NCBI RefSeq assembly: GCF_016132545.1
Contig: NZ_CP066167.1
Coordinates: 3,470,001-3,534,000 of the forward strand
Direction of reading: 5' to 3'
Length of the DNA: 64,000 nt
From: Spongiibacter nanhainus
GTDB lineage: Bacteria > Pseudomonadota > Gammaproteobacteria > Pseudomonadales > Spongiibacteraceae
Shown here: piece by piece, positions 52,694 to 61,535 of the stretch
Position numbering within the stretch: position 1 is the first letter of the stretch
Layout of the letters: every line of letters starts with the position of its first letter
Program-made: the position numbers and the translations under genes
Notes under the pieces: model-generated
The model's database searches: none
Seen by the model: the letters and a program-made list of their open reading frames with translations, nothing else
What the model was told of the DNA's origin: nothing

Positions 52694-53908
52694 TTAAAAA
52701 TCCAGGTCGACTCCCAGCGACAGAATATCAAACTCCACCAGCCCGGGGTTTTCCACGTCCACCTCGTCCAGGGAATAGTCAGCACTGGCTTCGTAGTGTT
52801 CCCACTCGGCGTGGAAACCGAAGGCGTCCCAGTGCTTCTCCAAGCGCAGGCGAACACTCAGCGCGCCATAGGGTGACAAGCGGTAATCACTGGAGCCAAA
52901 ACCATCGGCCCGGGCGCTGAAGAAGTATGGCGCATAGAAGAAGGCCTGGGTCTGGCTGTAGTAGCGCAATGACGGCACCAGCATCCAGTCGTTGGGCAAA
53001 TTCTGGTACCAGGCAAAGTCAAAGGTGTGGGAGGTAATTTCCCAGTCGTCATCGTAGTACCGGTAATCGGCATGAAGTGCCGCTTTGATCTCCGGTAAAA
53101 AATGCCGCAGGCGAGCCTGCGCAGTGAACTGCTCCCGCTTGGTGGGCCTAGCATCGTTAAGGGTGTTGGACTGATCCACCACCCAGAACTTTTTATACGG
53201 ATCGGACAGGAAGCCATTGTGCTCGCTGTAACTGAGACTGCCCTGAACCACGGTAGTAGGGCTGAGCACCCTCGACAGGCCGACGAACCCCGTTGTACTG
53301 TCTTTCTCGGCACTGATGATGCGATCCGCCATTGTCCGACCATTAGTGGGCTCCAGTTCGTCGTCGCTAAAGCCCAGACCGCCGGTCAAAGTGAGGTGTT
53401 TGTCATCCAACTCCACCGCCACTTCCACACCGCCATTGACGGCGAAGTAGTCATTTTCTTCAGAAAAACCGCCGCTAACAGAGACCATCACTGAATCGGT
53501 CACCAAGTGGCCGACGCTGGCCTGCACATCGGTGCGGTCTTCAGAGATAGTGGCACCACTCATCACCTGAACAGGCTGCCCCTCTGTGCCCGGCAGAATA
53601 AACCAGGGCGAGGCGCCGCTCATGGTCTCGACCATGACTTCTACCCCGCCTTCGGTCCGCTCACCCAAGGGGGTTCTCAGCGAGACCTGATGAGAGTCGA
53701 TCTCGTAGCGCTCCGCGCTGCCGCCGCCAAGCTTACCGCTATCCAAATCGGCTTCCCGATACGCAGAGGCTTTATATTCCACTACCGTCTCAGTCAGCAC
53801 TGTAGCCGCCTGCGTGCCACCGGCTGCGGACAGCCCTGGAATAGCCAATGCCGCCGAGGTCAGAGCATGCATAGCCCGGGCGCGGGACGGGTTCTTTTTA
53901 TCACTCAT
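52694..53908 (-). CDS. DUF3570 outer-membrane beta-barrel-like protein with SGA(S/T) motifs
   Basis: A 404-residue exported protein of the DUF3570 family. Residues ~1-35 form a signal peptide ending GGTQA. The body consists of alternating strands (YKASAYREADLDSG, LSYSEHNGFLSDPYKKFWVVDQSN, LRHFLPEIKAALHADYRYYDDDWEI) and ends in LGVDLDF, a terminal Phe typical of outer-membrane barrels. Two repeated sites, MSGASPWF (residues 96-103) and MSGATISED (116-124), contain SGAS and SGAT, the core of the ApbE flavinylation motif, although the upstream Asp of the full consensus is not present. It sits between the DUF4266 and apbE genes. Covalent FMN binding is inferred. Confidence 0.82.
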   Translation of the reverse strand: MSDKKNPSRARAMHALTSAALAIPGLSAAGGTQAATVLTETVVEYKASAYREADLDSGKLGGGSAERYEIDSHQVSLRTPLGERTEGGVEVMVETMSGASPWFILPGTEGQPVQVMSGATISEDRTDVQASVGHLVTDSVMVSVSGGFSEENDYFAVNGGVEVAVELDDKHLTLTGGLGFSDDELEPTNGRTMADRIISAEKDSTTGFVGLSRVLSPTTVVQGSLSYSEHNGFLSDPYKKFWVVDQSNTLNDARPTKREQFTAQARLRHFLPEIKAALHADYRYYDDDWEITSHTFDFAWYQNLPNDWMLVPSLRYYSQTQAFFYAPYFFSARADGFGSSDYRLSPYGALSVRLRLEKHWDAFGFHAEWEHYEASADYSLDEVDVENPGLVEFDILSLGVDLDF

Positions 53909-53921
53909 TGTGCATTAGACC

Positions 53922-54155
53922 TCAGTTACAACCGCAGCCGCCGCCACCTACCGTGGCGCCACCGGTGCTGGCTTCCTTGCTAAAATAGGTGTGAGAGCGC
54001 ATGCCTGCGGTGAGTCCATCGGGGTCCCAGGCCATTTCTGGCCGCGCCAGGTAATCCCGCTCCCAGGCCTCGACCCGCTGAGTACTGCAACCGCCGGTCA
54101 CCAACACCAACACGGCAACAAGAATCCCATTGATAAGCAATGACCTAGCTCTCAC
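53922..54155 (-). CDS. DUF4266 small lipoprotein with Cys-rich GGGGCGCN C-terminus
   Basis: A 77-residue lipoprotein. GTG 54155 lies behind GGAGGTGGG and overlaps the tlpA stop by 11 bases; longer frames from 54254 would read through tlpA. It has a signal peptide (ILVAVLVLVTGGC) with lipobox Cys near residue 21, then VEAWERDYLARPEMAWDPD, the DUF4266 core, and a C-terminal tail GGATVGGGGCGCN. The two Cys residues and the invariant-looking Asn at the end are, from memory, family features. A metal site, heme/flavin contact or a post-translationally modified tail are possible. Always found, as far as I recall, beside DUF3570, TlpA and ApbE genes. Confidence 0.82.
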   Translation of the reverse strand: MRARSLLINGILVAVLVLVTGGCSTQRVEAWERDYLARPEMAWDPDGLTAGMRSHTYFSKEASTGGATVGGGGCGCN

Positions 54156-54696
54156 GACCCACCTCCAATAAATGCACAACCTTACGGCGCAATTTATCTG
54201 CATCGCCTTTACGAAACCCTTCGTGAACACCAACCAACTGCCCCTGTTGGTCAATCAAAAATGCCGTTGGCATGCCCCGCACGCCAAACCGCTTGGGCAA
54301 CGCCCGCTCGGCATCGCGCAATACCGGGTACGCCACCGGGAAGGCATCAAGAAAGTCGGTGGCTTCCTCCTCGTAGGCATCGACGTTAACGGCCAACACC
54401 GTAAAGCCTTTGGGGCCAAGCTCTCGATACAACTCATTTAAAGCCGGCAGCGAGAGACGGCAGGGGCCACACCACGAGGCCCAAAAATCCAGATACACCA
54501 CTTGGCCCCGGTAGTCGGACAGCGCGTGGCGCTTGTTACCGGCAAGGTCAGGCAGGGAAAATTCGGGCACCGGCTTGCCGGCTTGTTGTTGCCAATCGGC
54601 AGCTAAACTTTCACTGTTTGGCATCAGCAATGCCAAACACAGCAAAACCCGCCGACACAATACCGTTAATGATGAATTAGCACTGGATTGCCACAT
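54145..54696 (-). CDS. TlpA/ResA-like periplasmic thiol-disulfide reductase
   Basis: A 183-residue thioredoxin-fold protein with an N-terminal signal/anchor (VLCRRVLLCLALLMPNSESLAA), FSLPDLAGNKRHALSDYRGQVVYLDFWASWCGPCR with active site WCGPC (about residues 75-79), and cis-Pro loop GVRGMPTAFLIDQQG. TlpA/ResA proteins reduce cysteines in the periplasm, for instance before heme attachment to CxxCH sites or for metal centre assembly; the neighbouring cytochromes and the CGC tail of DUF4266 are obvious clients. ATG 54696 is preferred to GTG 54702. It opens the tlpA-DUF4266-DUF3570-apbE cassette, after a hairpin that separates it from cytochrome paralogue 4. Confidence 0.9.
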   Translation of the reverse strand: MWQSSANSSLTVLCRRVLLCLALLMPNSESLAADWQQQAGKPVPEFSLPDLAGNKRHALSDYRGQVVYLDFWASWCGPCRLSLPALNELYRELGPKGFTVLAVNVDAYEEEATDFLDAFPVAYPVLRDAERALPKRFGVRGMPTAFLIDQQGQLVGVHEGFRKGDADKLRRKVVHLLEVGRES

Positions 54697-54851
54697 AACC
54701 ACTCTGCTTTACGTTCTTATCATTAAGAGGCGCGCCTCAATATTTGCGGGCTTATGTACCGGCTCAGTCAGACCAAGAAACGCTGACTCAGCAACCACAC
54801 TCGTGCCTTTCGCTTGCTGCAGCTCACTGGCCTTACTTTGAACAGCAAGCA

Positions 54852-54882
54852 CCTTGATCGGCAAGGGGAGCCGAAGGCTCCC
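54852..54882 (-). terminator. Two adjacent hairpins between cytochrome paralogue 4 and tlpA
   Basis: On the minus strand GGGAGCC-TTC-GGCTCCC (54866-54882), containing a C(TTCG)G loop, is followed directly by CCTTG/CAAGG (54852-54866). No T-tract follows, so it may be an attenuator or an mRNA-stabilising element rather than a full terminator. Confidence 0.5.
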
Positions 54883-54956
54883 TGTAACAGGTTGTTGTAT
54901 CCCGCCAGTCCGTTCTCCGGACAATATGCAAAACCTCGAGTTACAAGGTTTTTAAG

Positions 54957-57152
54957 CTACAGCGTCTTCAAGTATTCGATAATCGCCCGGCGCTCAGCGT
55001 CGGTCAACACCCCGGTGAAGTCGTGCCCCTGATTCCCCTGAGAGTAAATATTGGTATTGAATACCTTGCGGGTCTCAATTTGTTGATCAGTGAGAGGAAT
55101 ATTAGCCAGCTCGTCGATGGGCAGATTCCATAACAGCGCCACTTCTTGGTATAGCGCGCCAAGAATATCCTGCAAGGATGGCGCATCCGGAGAAATCGGG
55201 TTGCAGTTCAGCAGCGGCTGAGTGGCAGGAAAGCCACTGACGCAATCCAGTTCCTTGTAGCGCCAGCCGAGCTTTTGCTGATCGTAGGCGCGCTCGAAAT
55301 TGGTATCAAAACCCATTACCACGCGCCCCTCCAAGCCTTGGGGAGCCGGCTTGGACACTCGCTCCCAAATATTCGGGCGCTCATTATCAGGATCCAGCAC
55401 TCCCCAGATATTGGGTACTGACGCGTTGTGGAAATAGGGGGCAGAGGCCCATACCCCATAGAGGGGTGGTGCCAACATGATCGGCGAGTTGTTGGGAGTA
55501 TCGCCCGCCGCACCCAGCCCACACTGCGTAAAGACGTTGTTTTTTATGCCCTCGTTGATCGAACCGTCCCGGCTGCGCAGGCTTTGTTGTGCCTCGGCGT
55601 ATGTCGGGTCGGTACGTATCACATCCATTCTCACCACGTTGGCAGCGATGCCTTCCAAACGCGGGTCATCCAGGTATTGCGGATCGTTGACGTACTTGGG
55701 CGAATAGGCGCCGTGACAGCTCGCGCAAGAGCCGTTACCCAGCTGCTCAGGTTGTGGCGCCGGATTGTTGAGATTGGAGGCCCACAGATTTTTGGCGTGG
55801 AACAGTATCGCCCCTTGCTTTGCCAAATCTTCATTAATAGGCCCAGGGTATTCTGGCGCCTTAAGGGACTCAGCCCATATTTGGAAGGGATAGGACGCGC
55901 CGTCCACCCACGCTACCGCATCATCGCTGCCAGACAAGGGGTAGTAAGCCGCCATATCGATACGCGACGAATCCATGGACAGTGTCGCACCGTGGAATTT
56001 GTGCACCCGGCTACCCATATTCCACCAAGCCGGGCTCTTGATATTGCCAATCGCGCCACTGAACAGGGTTTTATCGTTGGCGAACTCTTCTAAAGTACCA
56101 CCGTTAAATACGATAAAGCCGACCTGAAACTGGTCAATGGCGCCAGTACCCCGATTGGCTGCGACCGTAACCAGCCCGGACAAAATACCGAAGGTTGGGC
56201 TCAGGCTGGCGGCGGCGAAATCCCGAAAGGCAACCGTAAAGTCACCAATTGTGCCGGCACCCCCATAGATGGGGCCCAGCTCGCCGTTGGCGGCGTCCAC
56301 CCCGCCATCGTGGCAAAAGGAGCAAAGTTTGACGCCAATTTGCCCGGTCCAGGTACCATCCGGTTCGCGCAGCTGAGTGAGAGCCACCGGGAGTTGACCG
56401 CTGCCACCATTGGTCTGGTTGGGGTCTTCACCCGGCAGCGGATACGGATTGCGCTCCTCTGGAAGCACCGAACCGTAGCGCTCAGCGACAAGTTCATCAA
56501 AGTTTTCGGGGCGGGTGGGGAGCTGCGGCGCGGCGATATAGCCGGTCCAGGTTTGCCACACATTGTTGTAATCTTCGGCAGCGATGGTAAACAGCGAGCC
56601 GCCATTACCCAGGGTGCTTGGATCACCAAAGTCCAGGTAGTCGATAGTGGAGCCACTGAACATGTGCGCGGTTCCAGGCTCGCCCTGCCCTCGGCCAATC
56701 AAGCGCCCCCGCTCATGTAATTCGCGATACTCACCACAGGTCGATGGACGAATCTCATCGTTGATGAAACAGGTCTCCCACTCGATGTTAAACACCACGG
56801 CTTTACCGTTGTCGACACTGCTGTTGACCAGCTCTCGGGGGTCGACCGGCAATACCGCGTGGTCAGGTTGATCAGCACAGTATTCGGCCCACACGTGGCC
56901 TCCTCGTTTGCTGCCAAGCAGCGCTGGTTCGTTGGCCACACCGCTGCCGCTATCGGTGTTACCGGCATCTGGATTATTGGCCTGGTCGCCACTTCCGACA
57001 GTATCGTTGGTTCCGCCGGGATCGCTGCCCGGGCCGCTGTTGACGTTGCCACTGGAACCACCGCAGGCGCTCAGCAAGACCACCAGCGCCGCTGAGAGCG
57101 CACTCAATCTGAAACTACGTTGTAACGCCATATCCTTATCCACCCGGTTCAC
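54957..57152 (-). CDS. RoxA-like diheme cytochrome c lipoprotein, paralogue 4 (short form)
   Basis: A 731-residue lipoprotein with lipobox LLSAC (Cys30 from the GTG 57152 start; ATG 57131 is the alternative). It lacks the N-terminal CRTCH domain of the other three and starts almost at once with LLGSKRGGHVWAEYC. Heme motifs are CSFCH (277-281) and CASCH (476-480), separated by 199 residues, exactly the spacing I recall for RoxA. The C-terminal half keeps APPLYGVWASAPYFHNASVPNIW and GNQGHDFTGVL (possible distal His ~710). It is the closest in architecture to RoxA/RoxB-type rubber oxygenases. First gene of the array, divergent from the Fe-alcohol dehydrogenase. Confidence 0.82.
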   Translation of the reverse strand: MNRVDKDMALQRSFRLSALSAALVVLLSACGGSSGNVNSGPGSDPGGTNDTVGSGDQANNPDAGNTDSGSGVANEPALLGSKRGGHVWAEYCADQPDHAVLPVDPRELVNSSVDNGKAVVFNIEWETCFINDEIRPSTCGEYRELHERGRLIGRGQGEPGTAHMFSGSTIDYLDFGDPSTLGNGGSLFTIAAEDYNNVWQTWTGYIAAPQLPTRPENFDELVAERYGSVLPEERNPYPLPGEDPNQTNGGSGQLPVALTQLREPDGTWTGQIGVKLCSFCHDGGVDAANGELGPIYGGAGTIGDFTVAFRDFAAASLSPTFGILSGLVTVAANRGTGAIDQFQVGFIVFNGGTLEEFANDKTLFSGAIGNIKSPAWWNMGSRVHKFHGATLSMDSSRIDMAAYYPLSGSDDAVAWVDGASYPFQIWAESLKAPEYPGPINEDLAKQGAILFHAKNLWASNLNNPAPQPEQLGNGSCASCHGAYSPKYVNDPQYLDDPRLEGIAANVVRMDVIRTDPTYAEAQQSLRSRDGSINEGIKNNVFTQCGLGAAGDTPNNSPIMLAPPLYGVWASAPYFHNASVPNIWGVLDPDNERPNIWERVSKPAPQGLEGRVVMGFDTNFERAYDQQKLGWRYKELDCVSGFPATQPLLNCNPISPDAPSLQDILGALYQEVALLWNLPIDELANIPLTDQQIETRKVFNTNIYSQGNQGHDFTGVLTDAERRAIIEYLKTL

Positions 57153-57414
57153 TATTTTTGTAGGCCAAGCGTATTGCGCGGGAACAGCCTATCGCCGAGG
57201 GTATAATATACATTTGTACATAAATAGAATTGGTGAACTGCGCCAACCTTGTCCGACTGCGCAATTATCTGTTCCCGGGTGCCCCAAAAGCGTCAAGACT
57301 TCACGCGCATAACGGGTGTCGGGACCAGCTTTGGCGCCGGCAGACTAACCTAGCTATCGGCAAGGTCTTATTCTCAAAACTCAATTACCGATTAAACAAA
57401 GCAAGGACAACACC

Positions 57415-58614
<1,200 letters not shown>

Positions 58615-58666
58615 TCCCGAGCCTGCCAGGCAAAAACGGGCTTGATCAGAACAAGGAAAGTGGCCG

Positions 58667-60565
58667 ATGAAAATAATAAGTATATCCACAGCGACACTAA
58701 GTACCGCCATGGCGCTGCTGTCCGCACTCGTCTTCTCCAGCTGCGGCGGCAGTGCTCAGCACTCACAGAGTGTCGCAACTCCCTCGCCAGAGCCCAGTGT
58801 CCAGGCCTTTCAACGGGACTGCGATGTCGACATTCCCCTGAGCGATGGCACCGTTTTAAAAGCCAATATTACCCGCCCGGATATACCGGGCACGGTTCCC
58901 ACCATCCTCACCATGACGGTCTACAACAAGGATGTTATTCCCGCCACTGATGGCAGCTGCGACCCCGGCAGCAACCCACTGACCGGAAATTCAGCACATC
59001 TGGCGGAGGCGGGCTACGCGGTAATGACCGTGGACGTTCGCGGCACCGGCTCTTCCGGCGGCGAATGGGATATCTTTGGCGAGCAGTCCCGGCTCGATAA
59101 CGCCGAGGTCCTGGATTGGATACAGGCCCAGCCCTGGTCCAATGGCCGGGTCGGTGCTACCGGCTGTTCCGCCTTGGGGGTCGGCGCGCTTCACACCGCC
59201 ATTGCCGACAGCCAACGGCGAGCGCAGGGCAAACCGAAAGCGGTTTATGCGGTATGGGCAGACGCCGGCTTTCCAGACTGGTACCGGGATGTGTTTGGCA
59301 ACGGTGGCAATGGCCAGAGCGGCGCCGCGCTGGCGCCGTTTGCGCTGATGGGGGCCGGCTCCGTGCTGGGGCCAGTGATCAATGCCAGCGACCCCAACTC
59401 GCTACTCTCCCTAGCCGAAGGGGTGCTGCCTCTGGGGGCAGTAAACACTGTGATTGATGGCCAATTGGGCGGGGAGCTCGCGTACAACGGCCCCTGGTTC
59501 CGGGAGCGCTCAGCGGTCGATTTCGCCGAACAGTTGGCAATGCCCGTTGCGGTAACAGCCAACCTCCAGGATTTTGACGCGGTGCTGAGGGGCTCAGCAA
59601 CTCTCTACCATCAACTGAAAAAATCGAAGCACCGCATGCTGCTTTCCCACCCCGGCGGCCACTGCCAAACCGAACTGGAGCAGGTGCCCAAACTCGGCTT
59701 TGGAAACCGGGATCAGCTGGTTAGGGCATGGTTCGACCGCTGGTTAAAAGACAGCAAAAATGGCATCGACGCGCTACCGGGAATCAACATCTTTCCCAAC
59801 AATGGCGAGCAATGGATACAGGGTGACAGCTGGCCTCTGGAACACAGCGCGCTGCAGCTATATTACTTAAGCGGCGCAGTGAGCGGTTCGGCCCTATCCT
59901 TGAACGATGGCTCACTGTATGACTCACACGAGGCCGCAAGCGGCAGCGACACCGTGCTGTTTCAGCCACTGGCCGGCCTGTGCAGCGCATCGACCGCGTC
60001 TATTCTCGGTTTTCTGTCAGGCATTTTTCCTGAGCTCAACCTCGGCCCTTGCGCCACCGACAATCGCCTCAATGAGCTGACACAACTGACCTACACAACT
60101 GCACCTGTGGACGAAGAAATCCAACTGGCCGGCCCCATAACCGCAGACTTGTGGGCCTCCTTTGCAGGCAACGATGGCACCTTGGTCGCCACCCTTTCCT
60201 CTGTGTCGCCCGATGGGGCATCACAAGGTATTGCTATAGGCTGGCTGCGAGCGAGCAGCCGCGCACTGGATGAAGAGCAAACCCGCTACGACAGCGCCAG
60301 GCAGGTGATACAACCCTTCCACCCCTTTACTGAGGAAGCAACCAAGCCTGTTGACCCGGGCACAGTGAAACGCTATTTGGTAGAACTGGTGCCCAGTGCC
60401 GCCACACTACCTGCAGGCCACCGACTGCGACTCACCATTGCCACCGCAGACACCCCGGCCATTCTGCCCTCGGTGGAGCAGATACTGACCAATGCCCCCA
60501 CCATGACGATTCACTGGGGTAGTGAGTATCCGTCAGCGGTGTTGGTGCCGATCATCCATCGTTAG
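58667..60565 (+). CDS. CocE/NonD family hydrolase lipoprotein (X-Pro dipeptidyl-peptidase S15 type)
   Basis: A 632-residue exported hydrolase with signal and lipobox VFSSC (Cys near residue 25). The alpha/beta-hydrolase part shows VDIPLSDGTVLKANITRPD, VMTVDVRGTGSSGGEWDIFGEQ (oxyanion region), and GATGCSALGVGALHTA with the nucleophile Ser in G-C-S-A-L-G. A C-terminal jelly-roll domain (residues ~390-632; LPAGHRLRLTIATADTP) is typical of CocE/NonD proteins. It is a periplasmic or outer-membrane esterase or peptidase of unknown substrate. ATG 58667 has AAGGAAAG ahead. It follows the alcohol dehydrogenase by 52 bp and overlaps the convergent membrane-protein gene by four bases at the stops. Confidence 0.85.
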   Translation: MKIISISTATLSTAMALLSALVFSSCGGSAQHSQSVATPSPEPSVQAFQRDCDVDIPLSDGTVLKANITRPDIPGTVPTILTMTVYNKDVIPATDGSCDPGSNPLTGNSAHLAEAGYAVMTVDVRGTGSSGGEWDIFGEQSRLDNAEVLDWIQAQPWSNGRVGATGCSALGVGALHTAIADSQRRAQGKPKAVYAVWADAGFPDWYRDVFGNGGNGQSGAALAPFALMGAGSVLGPVINASDPNSLLSLAEGVLPLGAVNTVIDGQLGGELAYNGPWFRERSAVDFAEQLAMPVAVTANLQDFDAVLRGSATLYHQLKKSKHRMLLSHPGGHCQTELEQVPKLGFGNRDQLVRAWFDRWLKDSKNGIDALPGINIFPNNGEQWIQGDSWPLEHSALQLYYLSGAVSGSALSLNDGSLYDSHEAASGSDTVLFQPLAGLCSASTASILGFLSGIFPELNLGPCATDNRLNELTQLTYTTAPVDEEIQLAGPITADLWASFAGNDGTLVATLSSVSPDGASQGIAIGWLRASSRALDEEQTRYDSARQVIQPFHPFTEEATKPVDPGTVKRYLVELVPSAATLPAGHRLRLTIATADTPAILPSVEQILTNAPTMTIHWGSEYPSAVLVPIIHR

Positions 60566-61002
60566 TTGAGCCCTGTCGGGCTAGACCGACAGGGCTTTGA
60601 CGACAACAAATACAGGGCGAACAACACGCCAAACACACCATCCACGGCGGCTACCCACAGGCCGGGTAACAGCGCAGGTAGCACCATCGCGTTGGCGATC
60701 GACAACACCACAACCGCCAGTTTGCCGATGCAGCCCAGTACAGCGAGAGACCGATACTCCACAGGACGCCAGGCCACCATCCCATAGCCGATGCCAAATA
60801 CCAGAATCAGTCCGGCCAGTTGTCGCAACCACGGCACTAACTCAGCGCGATAAAGCGCCGAAAGCTCCATGGCGATAAATAATTCACGACTGAAGAAAAA
60901 CAGCGCTGCCGCCGTAGCAAAATTAAATAGCGCGGCGGTGGCAAACAATGCCCGCGCCGGGACCCGCATGGCGGCAACAACGCGGTGGTGGGCTACAAGC
61001 AT
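60562..61002 (-). CDS. Small four-helix membrane protein
   Basis: A 146-residue protein with about four transmembrane helices (LFATAALFNFATAAALFFF; LAGLILVFGIGYGMVAW; LGCIGKLAVVVLSIANAMVLPALL; GVFGVLFALYLLS). No family recognised with certainty. ATG 61002 overlaps the end of the upstream diheme cytochrome gene, which suggests co-translation and a function with the aldehyde oxidase-type enzyme, perhaps as a membrane electron-transfer or anchoring subunit. Its C-terminal codons lie within a strong hairpin (60569-60596) that could terminate the opposite CocE transcript. Confidence 0.65.
   Translation of the reverse strand: MLVAHHRVVAAMRVPARALFATAALFNFATAAALFFFSRELFIAMELSALYRAELVPWLRQLAGLILVFGIGYGMVAWRPVEYRSLAVLGCIGKLAVVVLSIANAMVLPALLPGLWVAAVDGVFGVLFALYLLSSKPCRSSPTGLN
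60569..60598 (+). terminator. Hairpin terminating the CocE-family transcript, inside the convergent gene
   Basis: AGCCCTGTCGG (60569-60579) / CCGACAGGGCT (60586-60596), an 11-bp perfect stem with a 6-base loop, followed by TT. It lies 3-34 bp after the plus-strand stop and within the last codons of the minus-strand membrane-protein gene. Confidence 0.6.
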
Positions 61003-61535
61003 GGCCCACCAGCATTCACCCACTGGGCCAGGGCCTGAACAAACTCCGGGTGGTCCAGGGGTGGCGTAGTGCGGTGTTTACCGGGAGACCATCCCCACAG
61101 CACCAGCGCATCGTGGGTCATATGATCCAGTAAGTCTTGCAGCGTACGGTTACCGTTTTTACTCAGGTCTTTCAGGGCCTCGCAAAGCTCTACTTCGTTC
61201 AGGCCCTCCCAGCCCATGCTGAGAGGAGCAAGTCCCCAGTGGGGCGCACCGGGCACATTGTCGTCGGCAACGTTGTGATCCTGGTGGCACGCCGAGCACT
61301 GCAGCGTTGGCGCGCCGTGGTTGTCCTCTCCTCGCACCACCAACTGGTCGTGGCGCCGCCGCTCGTCACCCTGACGGGGGAAGTCGGTTACGGTATGGCA
61401 GTTCATACAGCGCGGGTGGGTCAACACATCGTAAATGGGTTCGAACAATGGCGACTGAGCGTGGCTCAGCCCAGCTAGGCCACTCAACAGCGCTGCCAGC
61501 ACAAGGGTTTTCACTCGATCCATGTGGCGCCTCAT
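60993..61535 (-). CDS. Diheme c-type cytochrome associated with isoquinoline 1-oxidoreductase
   Basis: A 180-residue exported protein: signal peptide LVLAALLSGLAGLSHA, heme motifs HPRCMNCH (CMNCH 43-47) and CSACH (80-84), then HWGLAPLSMGWEGLNEVELCEALKD and HDALVLWGWSPGKHRT. This arrangement matches the small protein usually annotated as isoquinoline 1-oxidoreductase subunit that accompanies Tat-exported molybdenum hydroxylases. It should accept electrons from the Mo/Fe-S enzyme and pass them to the periplasmic cytochrome pool. ATG 61535 overlaps the stop of the large subunit (ATGA). Confidence 0.85.
   Translation of the reverse strand: MRRHMDRVKTLVLAALLSGLAGLSHAQSPLFEPIYDVLTHPRCMNCHTVTDFPRQGDERRRHDQLVVRGEDNHGAPTLQCSACHQDHNVADDNVPGAPHWGLAPLSMGWEGLNEVELCEALKDLSKNGNRTLQDLLDHMTHDALVLWGWSPGKHRTTPPLDHPEFVQALAQWVNAGGPCL

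Noticed and set aside
54709-54924. A 71-codon minus-strand frame between paralogue 4 and tlpA
   Set aside because: It runs through the two hairpins, has no RBS and no protein-like features.
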